From contig URVF01000026.1 of assembly GCA_900551185.1 (NCBI GenBank), positions 1 through 12,100 on the forward strand: a stretch of 12,100 nucleotides of DNA, read 5' to 3'. The DNA is from an uncultured Collinsella sp. Lineage in GTDB: Bacteria; Actinomycetota; Coriobacteriia; Coriobacteriales; Coriobacteriaceae. The position numbers and the translations under genes were made by a program. The notes below the pieces were generated by a model, which saw only the letters and a program-made list of their open reading frames with translations, was not told the origin of the DNA and ran no database searches. Below are positions 1 through 8,100 of this stretch, in pieces (position 1 is the first letter of the stretch; each line of letters opens with the position of its first letter).

Positions 1-47
1 CTACACGCGTAAGATCGTCGGCAGCGTCAGATGTGTATAAGAGACAG
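1..47 (+). other. Sequencing adapter artefact (Nextera i5 side)
   Basis: Bases 15-47 are the Nextera read-1 adapter, ending in the Tn5 mosaic end (ATGTGTATAAGAGACAG, 31-47). Bases 1-6 (CTACAC) are the end of the i5 flow-cell arm. Bases 7-14 (GCGTAAGA) look like an i5 index, matching S517 as I remember it. This is library sequence and not genome. Open frames that start here give familiar database artefact peptides such as MCIRDR. Genomic sequence begins at 48. Confidence 0.98.
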
Positions 48-268
48 GCTCTCCGCGCATGGGACTCTTGCGGCGACCGTTTTCGGAGGCCATGGACAAG
101 CTCGTGGGCGCCGTTCGCATGGGATGTTCCGTCGAACACGCGCAAAAGCTCGGTGGTGCCGCAACGGGTGGCGTCGACACCGACGGCATGGTGCGCGCCA
201 CGTCTGCACTGCCCACACCGATCTGGCACGCCGTTATGAGGCATCTTGCCGAGCACTCAAACTGCTAA
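48..268 (+). CDS. Unidentified protein, C-terminal fragment (5' truncated by contig edge)
   Basis: This is the last ~72 codons of a plus-strand gene that enters from the left and ends at TAA 266-268. The readable part runs from ...PRMGLLRRPF through VRMGCSVEHAQKL and GGVDTDGMV to HLAEHSNC. Codon third positions are G/C-rich, like the neighbouring genes. The stop overlaps that of the convergent DNA glycosylase gene by four bases, a compact arrangement that favours this frame over the two rival frames through the same DNA. There is no signal peptide or membrane segment in the visible part, and I recognise no family motif. Function is unknown. An in-frame ATG at 59 could be internal, and most of the protein is probably missing. 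Confidence concerns the frame only. Confidence 0.5.
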
Positions 269-834
269 ATCGAAAAAGCCTGCCAATCAGCGGCGCCGCT
301 CCAACGCTCAACAAGACGCTCCAGGCACCAGGCGGCATTGGCGGGACTTGTCGAGGGCAGGACAATGGCAGGCAGCCCCGTCCGATCTTGCAAGTAGCGT
401 TTGTAGAGTCGCCCTGCCGTACCGCCGTTACAGACAACGACCTCGATCGGCGCGGCATCGGTAATGCGCTCGATATGTGCCGGCACAACGTTGCGGATGC
501 TCGCGTCGCTCGAGCCCTTAATGTCGCAGCTCTCAATTGCATCCCACAGGGCCACGCCGCCGTTCAGCAGCATGGCCCGCTTGGCGGCAATGGAGGCATC
601 GAGCGTCGCGGGCTCACCGCTTGCCAAAGGATCGCCCTCGTTGGGCGGCACAGGCATACCGAGGCACGTGGCCATCACACGCCAAAAGCGATTCTGAGGG
701 TTGCCGTAATAAAAGGCATTGGCGCGCGAAAGCACCGAGGGAAACGACCCGAGCACCAAAACGCGCGAGTGCTCGTCAAACACGGGCTCAAACCCATGCT
801 CAATATGTTGATAGCCCTCGTCAGATACGGCCAT
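265..834 (-). CDS. DNA-deoxyinosine (hypoxanthine/uracil) glycosylase, UDG superfamily family 6 type
   Basis: 189 residues, the normal size for small single-domain glycosylases of the uracil-DNA glycosylase fold. These excise deaminated bases, mainly hypoxanthine in family 6, to start base-excision repair in the cytoplasm. Visible motifs are VLVLGSFPS (about 25-33), which is the first active-site loop, the hallmark YYGNPQNRFW (42-51), the central ALWDAI (95-100), and the late LPSTSPANA (159-167), which corresponds to the DNA-contacting loop of the superfamily. The start at ATG 832-834 lies 3 nt beyond the GH13 stop, so the gene is probably translated by coupling from it; no strong Shine-Dalgarno is visible. 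At the other end the stop overlaps a convergent gene. Substrate preference (hypoxanthine or uracil) is inferred from the family. Identity of the family is quite certain. Confidence 0.88.
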   Translation of the reverse strand: MAVSDEGYQHIEHGFEPVFDEHSRVLVLGSFPSVLSRANAFYYGNPQNRFWRVMATCLGMPVPPNEGDPLASGEPATLDASIAAKRAMLLNGGVALWDAIESCDIKGSSDASIRNVVPAHIERITDAAPIEVVVCNGGTAGRLYKRYLQDRTGLPAIVLPSTSPANAAWCLERLVERWSGAADWQAFSI

Positions 835-837
835 GGG

Positions 838-2214
838 CTAGGCTCTCAACAGATAGCGCACCTCGTAGGGTGCAAGCTCAAGGGTACCCGTCAGCTCGAC
901 CGTGGGCGCATCGTCGGCAAGCAGGTCGACGAAGGAGCCGTTGAGTTCGCCGGCTCCAAAGGTATAGGGCTCGTTCACGGCATTGACCGCCACGAGCACC
1001 GTCGCGTCGTCGCAGGCGCGCTCGAACAGCAGCTGCTTGTTCTGGATCACCACGTTGCGATAGGCACCGTAGTTGAGAGCACGGGCAGCCGCGTCGTCGG
1101 CCGAGCGAAGGTGCGCAAGCTGCGTGATGAACGCCGTCAGCTCGTTGGGCGCAGGCTCATTGAGCGCAGGTCGCAGCGCCCAGTCGCCATCGGGGCCACC
1201 CTTTTCGCCGGCAATTCCCCACTCGCTGCCATAGTAGACGCACGGGATGCCCGGCATGCCAAAGAGCATGCCGTAGGCGGGACGCAGACACGACTTGTCG
1301 GTGAGGATACTTGCCAGGCGCGGCACATCGTGGTTGTCGACAAACGACAGCAGATGTTTGCCGCGGTAGATGCACCACGGATCGCCGCCAAACTGGCGGT
1401 GCAGCGAATGGGCGATCTCGAACATGTTGACCGAGTTAAAGCTGGAGTACAGGCCCTTGTAGCACTCGTAGTTGGTGCAGGAGTCGAGCATCTCGTCGTT
1501 GACGATTTGGTTGTAGTCGCCGTGGAGCGTCTCGCCGATCAGCACAAAGTCGGGCTTGAGCTCACGGGTAAAGACGTGCAGGCGGCGCATAAAGTCGCGG
1601 TCGAGCATATAGGCAACGTCCAGGCGCAGGCCGTCGACGCCAAAGACCTCGGCCCAGCGGCGCACGGACTCGAGCAGGTAATCGACCACAGCGGGATTTT
1701 GCAGGTTGAGCTTCACAAGCTCAAAATGGCCTTCCCAGCCCTCGTACCAAAAGCCATCGCGATAGCAGGAATCGCCGTCAAAGCTAATGTGGAACCAGTC
1801 CTTGTACGGCGAGTCCCACTTGCGCTCCTGCACATCGCGGAAGGCCCAAAAACCGCGGCCGACGTGGTTGAAGACGGCATCGAGCACCACGCGGATGCCA
1901 TGGGCATGCAGCGTGTCGCATACGGCGGCAAAGTCGGCGTCCCCACCCAGGCGACGGTCGATATGGCGCAGGCTGCGTGTATCGTAGCCGTGGCTATCAG
2001 ATTCGAGCGGTGGGTTGATAAGCACAGCGCCAACGCCGAGTTCCTGCATGTAGTCGGCCCATTGGGCGACCTTCATGATAGGAGCATCGGGGTTGGGCGC
2101 GGCGTTGGCAGCTTGGGATAGTTCATCCTCGGCAACGGGCGCGGCGTTTTCGCGCGGAGCCCCGCAAAAGCCCAGCGGATAGATCTGATAGAACGTCGTC
2201 TCGTATGCCCACAT
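838..2214 (-). CDS. GH13 alpha-amylase-family glycosidase, cytoplasmic, complete
   Basis: 458 residues. A retaining alpha-glucan hydrolase fold (TIM barrel) that probably acts on maltodextrins or related oligosaccharides inside the cell. All four GH13 regions are intact: DAVFNH (112-117), GLRLDVA with nucleophile Asp199, LIGETLH with acid/base Glu228, and FVDNHD with transition-state Asp296. The barrel starts at once (MWAYETTFYQIYPLGF). There is no signal peptide and no N-terminal carbohydrate-binding domain of the neopullulanase kind. Residues after ~370 form the usual C-terminal beta domain. The frame stays open upstream to 2484, but that extension runs through the repeat and terminator. 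The true start is ATG 2212-2214, with GGGAGG five bases before it. The next gene is a DNA glycosylase 3 nt downstream. Exact specificity (alpha-glucosidase, maltogenic or cyclomaltodextrinase-like) cannot be read from sequence. Confidence 0.92.
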   Translation of the reverse strand: MWAYETTFYQIYPLGFCGAPRENAAPVAEDELSQAANAAPNPDAPIMKVAQWADYMQELGVGAVLINPPLESDSHGYDTRSLRHIDRRLGGDADFAAVCDTLHAHGIRVVLDAVFNHVGRGFWAFRDVQERKWDSPYKDWFHISFDGDSCYRDGFWYEGWEGHFELVKLNLQNPAVVDYLLESVRRWAEVFGVDGLRLDVAYMLDRDFMRRLHVFTRELKPDFVLIGETLHGDYNQIVNDEMLDSCTNYECYKGLYSSFNSVNMFEIAHSLHRQFGGDPWCIYRGKHLLSFVDNHDVPRLASILTDKSCLRPAYGMLFGMPGIPCVYYGSEWGIAGEKGGPDGDWALRPALNEPAPNELTAFITQLAHLRSADDAAARALNYGAYRNVVIQNKQLLFERACDDATVLVAVNAVNEPYTFGAGELNGSFVDLLADDAPTVELTGTLELAPYEVRYLLRA

Positions 2215-2219
2215 AACAG

Positions 2220-2225
2220 CCTCCC
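2220..2225 (-). promoter_or_regulatory. Shine-Dalgarno of the GH13 gene (fixes start at 2214)
   Basis: GGGAGG on the minus strand, five bases upstream of ATG 2214-2212. It settles the start against the longer open frame that would begin at 2484. Confidence 0.85.
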
Positions 2226-2250
2226 GGAAATCCTTTACGCAACGCCACCC

Positions 2251-2256
2251 ATTGTA
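2251..2256 (-). promoter_or_regulatory. Candidate -10 box for the GH13/glycosylase pair
   Basis: TACAAT on the minus strand, about 37 bases upstream of the GH13 start, would give a leader of roughly 30 nt. No convincing -35 box lies at 16-18 bp; the upstream DNA at that distance is the G-rich edge of the 156-bp repeat. It lies outside the repeat, so the inserted cassette would leave it intact. Confidence 0.4.
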
Positions 2257-2280
2257 TGCCCAGCATGCATCCCCTCCCCC

Positions 2281-2353
2281 AAAATAAGTTGCGGTGGAAT
2301 ACGGACTGTTTGCCGGGTTTATTGGGCCCAGCAGTCCGCATTTCACCGCAACT
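2281..2353 (-). terminator. Hairpin terminator, left copy (orphan)
   Basis: Arms 2287-2308 and 2332-2353 pair over 22 positions, with one G-T/C-A position (2297/2343) and one A-C/U-G position (2301/2339). The loop is 23 nt. Read on the minus strand, the stem is followed by TTATTTT, as in an intrinsic terminator. In this copy it sits between the cassette promoter region and the GH13 promoter, where it could block transcription entering the GH13 gene from the cassette side. Confidence 0.7.
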
Positions 2354-2369
2354 GATGAGGAGGATGTGG

Positions 2370-2426
2370 CTAGGCGACGGGCTTTGCGCGGCGTATGGCC
2401 GGGAACAGCACGGTGATGGCGAGGAT
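2370..2426 (-). pseudogene. Fragment of sotB-like MFS gene, last 18 codons
   Basis: Minus-strand reading gives ILAITVLFPAIRRAKPVA and a TAG stop. This matches the C-terminus of the intact carrier encoded from 11070 to 9874, except that Leu replaces Met at one position and two codons differ silently. Homology stops abruptly at 2426/2427 and no further MFS coding lies upstream. It is a scar of the event that placed the cassette here. The mostly silent differences suggest it came from a diverged allele and was not freshly copied from the neighbour. Confidence 0.9.
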
Positions 2427-2476
2427 CTTGCCAAATAAATGGTACTGCCGAGATGCCGCCGAGCGAATAGAGGGGT

Positions 2477-2488
2477 GCCCGCACGGGC
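2477..2488. promoter_or_regulatory. Small inverted repeat over the presumed -35 region
   Basis: GCCCG and CGGGC arms separated by two bases, centred about 15-20 bp upstream of the candidate -10 of the cassette. It could be an operator or a chance G+C-rich palindrome. No regulator gene is present in the cassette. Confidence 0.25.
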
Positions 2489-2496
2489 GGCTACCC

Positions 2497-2502
2497 TATG
2501 AT
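2497..2502 (+). promoter_or_regulatory. Candidate -10 box of the cassette operon
   Basis: TATGAT lies 47 bases before the GTPase start and is the best -10 match in the 122-bp unique stretch 2427-2548. No good -35 is seen at the right distance; instead the inverted repeat GCCCG-CA-CGGGC (2477-2488) occupies that place. This would fit a promoter that needs an activator or is held by a repressor. The Shine-Dalgarno AAGGTAG (2535-2541) follows, seven bases from ATG 2549. Inference from position only. Confidence 0.35.
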
Positions 2503-2548
2503 AAAGGCGGCATATTCCCGCACCTGATCTACTAAAGGTAGTTGAACG

Positions 2549-5131
2549 ATGGCAGACATTAAAATCAAGATCGTCAGCAATCCATATCAAGAAATTGTCC
2601 GGTTCTTCCGATGGGATAACGGCTGGCAAGAAATAACAACCTCCACAAATCCCAACAGCGCGCTCCATAGCACGAAGATCGTTAAGGGATTCTTCCCCTT
2701 TAAGGCCGAAGAAATAATCGAGATCATTGCCAAAGAGTTCGGCGGCGGCGAAAAAATCGAATTGCATTTTGAAGGAGCAGACGACGAATGGCAGGAGTTG
2801 CTCGCCATCTGCACCGAAGGGCCACGTGCCAACACATACGAGGTCATACGAGACGAGCGCTATCTATCAAACGCCCGTGACGTCTTGCCGGAAATTGTCG
2901 AAGTCTTCAGAGAAATCCAGGGGCTTGTAGACGAAGCAGTCTCCGAGCGAACAAAAGTCTCTGAGCAAATTAGGAAGTTCACCGATGTCTCGAGCGACAT
3001 CATCCCGCTGTGTGTGCTCGGCAGCTATAGTGCAGGCAAATCGACGCTCATCAACGCCCTCATTGGCATGGAGATCCTTCCCAGCGGCGACGAGCCTGTA
3101 ACAGCCCGCATATTTCAAATCAAACGTTCAAAAGACCGAGACCGCGCAATGGTTCAATTCTCCTGTGGCAACAGGCGATTCTTGCTACGTTTTGATCTTG
3201 ATGGCCTCATGGAAAACAAAGAGCTTATAGGGGAGCCCCTATACGACAAAATCGCGGCCAAAGTCGCTGACTCCATGCCCGGCATGGCCTCCCATATGAA
3301 CAGTGCCCTCAAGGTTCTTAACTCATACCATGCCGATGAAGACGACCGGACCATCTCCGATCTGATCAGAATCGAGGTGCCCTTTAGCGATACCGATCCA
3401 TGGCCTCACGACAGGGAGTTTGTCATCTTTGACACCCCGGGCTCAAACTCTGCCTCCAACGCCGATCACGCCCGGGTGCTCAAACAGGCAATGGAGGGCC
3501 TCTCGAATGGCCTTCCCATTTTCGTTGCGGAGTACAACTCGCTCGATACGAAGGACAACAAGAACCTCTCCAACGAAATAGAGCAGATTCCCGCAATCGA
3601 TGAACGCTTTGCCATGATCGTAGTCAACAAAGCAGATTCCGCCGACCTTCCCAAAGGAGGATTCGACGATGAAGCCGTCTCGCAAATCATGCGTTGGTCC
3701 ATTCCGGCCAGCCTTTACGGGCAAGGTATCTACTTTGTTTCTTCCATCCTCGGCCTAGGCTCAAAGAACTCCAGCGAGTTTATAAGCGACAACTATGCCG
3801 AAAAATTCGAAGACCAGCAGCGTAAATACACCGATCCGACAAGCCGCTTCTACAAAACGCTCTACCGCTACGATATCCTTCCGGGACAGATCTCGCGCAG
3901 AACCAACCGCGAATCCGAGGCTTGCAAGGACCTCCTTCTTGCCAACAGCGGACTCTTTTGTATCGAAAATGAAATACGACTGTTTGCCGAGCGGTACTCT
4001 GCCTACAACAAATGCAGCAGGTCGGAATCGCTCCTACAAGAAATTGTCAGCATAACCGAAGAAGAGATTGCCGATAAGAAAACCGACCTCGAACAAAAGA
4101 AAGCACAGCGAGAAGCCGAGCTCGAAGAGGATAAGCGCAATCTCATCAACCAGCTCGAAGACTGCAAAGAGCATGCAAGGCTGGACTCCTCGGCCAGCTA
4201 TGCCGGCGCCATCGACAGGAACGTTTCCGCCGAGCAGTGGAAAACCAACCTTGGTACGCTTCAGGCGCGTCAAGGCGCCATTACCGAAGACAAGCGAGAG
4301 CGCCTCGAATACTCAAGACGGTCGAACGCAGCTGCGCAAGCGTTTGACTCAATCGCCCTTAACTTTTTCAATAGACTCGGCGAATCGATAAAAGGAAGCC
4401 CGGCCAACACACAAAAGGACGTCGACTCCCAGCCAACATTTGGGCTAGCGGAGGTTGGCAAAGGCCTTTGTGATGACATCACCGATGCGCTCCAAAAAAG
4501 ATCCGACGCAAAGGCTGCCGAAAGAACAGCCGACAAAGATGCCGCCGACCAACTCTTTAACGAGGTCATCAATCACTATGACGAATGTACCGAGCAAATA
4601 GCTCAGACCATCGATGAGCTGTCGCAAAGCTATTGGAAGGACTGTGCGGAGCATAGCCGCGATGCCCTCTATCGCATCGCCACCAGCAGCGACAATCCTC
4701 TTTCCGAAGAGAAGCGCCAAGAGGTCGGCGATATCATTCTTAAATATCGTGGCCTCGCGCTCGATAAGACAAAGGGCCCCATTTTCAGCAAGGCAGACTT
4801 TACCGAACTGAAGCTCATGGACCGCGTCATCTTTAAATCCGACAAGCTTTTGCTTAGGAAAGTCGAAGACAAATTCAACCGCGAAATCTCACGGTGTTTC
4901 TGCGAAGCACGCGCCGAAACAGAGCGCGAGCATACCTACGGCGTTACCGAATGGCTCAACGAGCTGCTCGGCCAAATTACGAGCAATATCACCGACTACA
5001 ACCCGGTGCTCCATGGCCATGTCGAAGACATCAACAGGCAAACCGCGGAGATCAACGCTCTCGAAGCAAAACTCGAGACGCTCAATAATCGAAAAGAGTA
5101 CATTGCGCGCGTCATTAATTGGAAGGAATAG
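2549..5131 (+). CDS. Dynamin-like large GTPase, first gene of the cassette
   Basis: 860 residues. The GTPase elements are clear: P-loop GSYSAGKST (158-166), switch-I Thr185 in EPVTARI, G3 DTPG (295-298) and G4 NKAD (360-363). The GSxSAGKST loop followed by LINALIG is typical of bacterial dynamin-family proteins, which bind nucleotide and remodel membranes or assemble into oligomers. An N-terminal region of ~95 residues rich in beta-strand pattern (ends near HFEGADDEWQEL) precedes the GTPase. A charged coiled coil follows at about 500-548, and another lies at the extreme C-terminus (825-858). I see no signal peptide, transmembrane helix or obvious hydrophobic paddle, so it is probably cytosolic or peripheral. 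Start ATG 2549 has AAGGTAG seven bases upstream. The ATPase gene follows after 9 nt. Likely role in the system: sensor or membrane-associated assembly factor. That role is inference; GTPase identity is firm. Confidence 0.85.
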   Translation: MADIKIKIVSNPYQEIVRFFRWDNGWQEITTSTNPNSALHSTKIVKGFFPFKAEEIIEIIAKEFGGGEKIELHFEGADDEWQELLAICTEGPRANTYEVIRDERYLSNARDVLPEIVEVFREIQGLVDEAVSERTKVSEQIRKFTDVSSDIIPLCVLGSYSAGKSTLINALIGMEILPSGDEPVTARIFQIKRSKDRDRAMVQFSCGNRRFLLRFDLDGLMENKELIGEPLYDKIAAKVADSMPGMASHMNSALKVLNSYHADEDDRTISDLIRIEVPFSDTDPWPHDREFVIFDTPGSNSASNADHARVLKQAMEGLSNGLPIFVAEYNSLDTKDNKNLSNEIEQIPAIDERFAMIVVNKADSADLPKGGFDDEAVSQIMRWSIPASLYGQGIYFVSSILGLGSKNSSEFISDNYAEKFEDQQRKYTDPTSRFYKTLYRYDILPGQISRRTNRESEACKDLLLANSGLFCIENEIRLFAERYSAYNKCSRSESLLQEIVSITEEEIADKKTDLEQKKAQREAELEEDKRNLINQLEDCKEHARLDSSASYAGAIDRNVSAEQWKTNLGTLQARQGAITEDKRERLEYSRRSNAAAQAFDSIALNFFNRLGESIKGSPANTQKDVDSQPTFGLAEVGKGLCDDITDALQKRSDAKAAERTADKDAADQLFNEVINHYDECTEQIAQTIDELSQSYWKDCAEHSRDALYRIATSSDNPLSEEKRQEVGDIILKYRGLALDKTKGPIFSKADFTELKLMDRVIFKSDKLLLRKVEDKFNREISRCFCEARAETEREHTYGVTEWLNELLGQITSNITDYNPVLHGHVEDINRQTAEINALEAKLETLNNRKEYIARVINWKE

Positions 5132-5140
5132 GCTGATCGC

Positions 5141-8100
5141 ATGGGCATCAAAAACGCGATTATGCGCGCTGCCGATAAAGCCGGCAACGCGGTCGCAACC
5201 GTCTCGGTACTCAGCAGCTCCCAACTCGATGAGGTCGATAAAAAGCGAACAGCATACTTGTCAGAAAAGCCGAATCCGGCAGACGAGCAAGCTGTCGAGC
5301 TCACCAATCGGCTCTTGGCAACTGCCGCCGTTGAGCTTCATAACGCCTATCTGCCGCAGCTGCGAAATGTTTACGCGCCGATTGACCCCTCCATCGAATA
5401 CCCCACGGGCTTTAACGCCGACAACAACATCCGCTTCATGAATATCACGAAGTGGATCGTCGACCCCAACGAGGACAGTCTCGAGAAGCTTGTAAATGTG
5501 TACGACGTTCTTTCTGACGAAGAATGCAACATTGCGCTGATCTTTAATCGAACCAGCGCAAACACCGAGGTATTTCTCGCAGTCGTCAATAGCGACAATG
5601 CCCGCGACAACATCGACGCCGATAATTTTTCCCGACGCATGTCGGATGCCTTGAGGGGCAACTTCCCCGGTTCCGAAGTGGGACCCGCCAACCGCGGTCC
5701 CATTCCGTGTCTAGACAATCGACGCCCGTCTTCGGTTGCCGCCGTTTCGAATATTCCAGCCGAAAAGAACGAGAAGTTCGTCACACAAACTATTGAGAAG
5801 GTTCTCGACGGCATTGTGCCCGGTAGGCCGAGCGAAGACTACACTATCGTGCTGCTCGCAACCCCGATTCACGATATCGAATCGCGTAAACTCCGCCTCG
5901 CCGAGCTCCACACACTGCTGACGCCCTATGCCACATGGACGACCAACTACACATATCACCAGAACAACTCCATCGGATCGTCCGCGACGATTGGCATCAA
6001 TGCAGGTGTGAGCGCCGGCAGACAGGTGGGAAACAATCAGGCTGTTGCTCAAAACTACAACGAGACAGATTCGACAAACGGGTCGGTCTCGGAATCGAGC
6101 AACGAGAGCGTAACCGACTCGTCCACATCGACCGAAAGCATCACGGATACGGTCACCGACGGCAGGAATGAATCCTCGAGCGGGAGCGTAAGCCTAGGTG
6201 TAGGCGCAGGAATAGGCCCAGGCGCATCCGCAGGCGTATACGGCGGCGGCAATCTCGGCGTATCCGCAAGCCATACCGAGGGCTCGTCGCACTCCACATC
6301 TACGGCAACAGGCACAAGCTCATCTACCGGCAAAGCCATATCCAACTCGCTCGGCAAAGCCGTTACCAGCGGCGTTGGCAAGGCTGTCTCTAAGGGAGCT
6401 TCCGTGACTTCCGGTGTTTCGCAGGCAGTAAATCTAGGTGCCAACTTTGGCGGATCGTTCGCACGCTCAAGCACGGTCACCGCTACCATCGGCGCCGACG
6501 AAGGCATCACACAGACGTTCAAGAATTACTCCATCCAACACGCGCTCGAAATACTCGAGTTGCAAATGAAGCGCTACGACCTTGCCTCGGCACTCGGCAT
6601 GTGGGACTTTTGCGCCTACGTGCTATCAGAAGACCACAACGTCGCGAACAACGTTGCCCACACTTACCTCGCCCTCACCCAGGGCAAAGAGTCCTATATG
6701 TCTCAGGCTGCAGTAAACCTCTGGCGTGGAGACCTCGGAGAGCAAAGTGCCGACGCCGCGGCAATCTGCTCCTACCTTCGCGATTTGCGCCATCCTGCTT
6801 TTGCCCTCTCCCCCGCCCTGCTCGATCAACATCCGAGCTTTTCGGTTTACCCAGCAACGGTCGATGCAACAACTGCCCTTTCGGGCAAGGAGCTGGCCTA
6901 CTCGCTCAACTTTCCCAAGAAATCCGTCCCAGGGCTGCCCGTCATCGAGTGCGCTTCTTTTGGGCGCAACGTCTCGACGTTCGATGGCACGCAGCCCCAA
7001 CAAGGCCTTTGCATAGGCAAGGTTTTCCACATGCATCGCGAGGAACGCATTAGGACGTTCCTGTCAAAAGACTCGCTCGCCTCGCACACCTTTGTTACGG
7101 GCAGCACCGGCGCAGGAAAGACCAATACCGTCTGCCGCATCCTCGATCAGGCGCTCGATCAGCAGGTCAACTTCCTTGTCATTGAACCTGCCAAGGGCGA
7201 ATACAAGGACGTGTACGGGGGCCGCGAAGACGTAAACGTCTTTGGAACCAATCCAGAATTCACGCCGCTCCTGCGCATCAATCCTTTTAGCTTCCCGTCC
7301 GGCATCCATGTGCTGGAGCACCTCGACCGACTCGTTGAGATCTTCAATGTTTGCTGGCCCATGTACGCCGCCATGCCCGCCGTCCTCAAGGACGCTGTCG
7401 CCAGGTCATACGAAGACTGCGGATGGGACCTTGCCGCTTCTGATAACCCGTATGGAGCCGATCTCTTTCCCTGCTTTGCAGATGTTGCCCGCAACGTCCG
7501 CGAGATTCTCGACTCCAGCGAGTACGATGCCGAAAATAAAGGCGCCTACAAGGGGTCGCTGCTCACGCGTCTCAACTCGCTCACCAACGGGCTCAACGGC
7601 ATGATGCTTTCGTCGAGCGAAGTCGACGCTACCGTGCTTTTTGACGCCAACACAGTCATCGATCTATCGCGCATTGGCTCCGCCGAAACAAAATCCCTAC
7701 TCATGGGTCTTCTTGTACTCAAACTTCAAGAACATCGTATGGCCGAGAAAAAAGGCATGAACCAGCCGCTTCGCCATCTGACCGTGCTTGAAGAGGCGCA
7801 CAACCTGCTTAAGCGATCGTCGAGCAGCCAAGGCTCGGAGAGCGGCGACCTGACAGGCAAGAGCGTCGAGATGATCTCGAATGCCATCGCCGAGATGCGT
7901 ACATACGGCGAAGGCTTCATCATCGCCGACCAGGCGCCCGGACTTCTCGATATGGCAGCCATTCGCAACACAAATACCAAAATCATCCATCGCCTGCCTG
8001 ATCTTTCGGACCGCGAGCTCGCCGGTCGCGCTGCCAACCTCAACGATCAACAGATCGTCGAGCTGGCGCGTCTGCCTAAGGGCGTTGCGGCGATCTATCA

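Larger units (their letters stand above)
2271..2426. repeat. Left 156-bp direct repeat flanking the cassette
   Basis: Aligns without gaps to 9775-9930 (offset 7504 bp) with six mismatches by my reading. Both copies start at CCCCTCCCCC and end at GGCGAGGAT. The repeat holds a 22-bp-stem hairpin and, on the minus strand, the stop and last 18 codons of the sotB-like gene. The right copy is the authentic gene end and this copy is the duplicate. Sequence outside both ends is unrelated, so the boundaries are sharp. Confidence 0.95.

Noticed and set aside
1..216. Minus-strand frame at the left edge
   Set aside because: Pro/Ser/Ala-rich composition without pattern. It runs into the adapter and conflicts with the plus-strand frame that ends neatly against the neighbouring stop codon.
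31..2121. Plus-strand open frame of 696 codons opposite the GH13 and DNA glycosylase genes
   Set aside because: It begins inside the adapter and is a mirror frame of two well-supported minus-strand genes with intact catalytic motifs. Its length reflects G+C-rich codon use on the other strand.
2215..2484. N-terminal extension of the GH13 gene to an upstream start
   Set aside because: It would translate the promoter region, the repeat hairpin and the duplicated MFS tail in another frame. A clear GGGAGG lies five bases before ATG 2214, where the GH13 barrel begins.
5940..6500. DNA tandem repeat or CRISPR-like array in the Ser/Gly-rich segment
   Set aside because: The repetition is in amino-acid composition; codons vary and no fixed-length DNA unit with spacers recurs.
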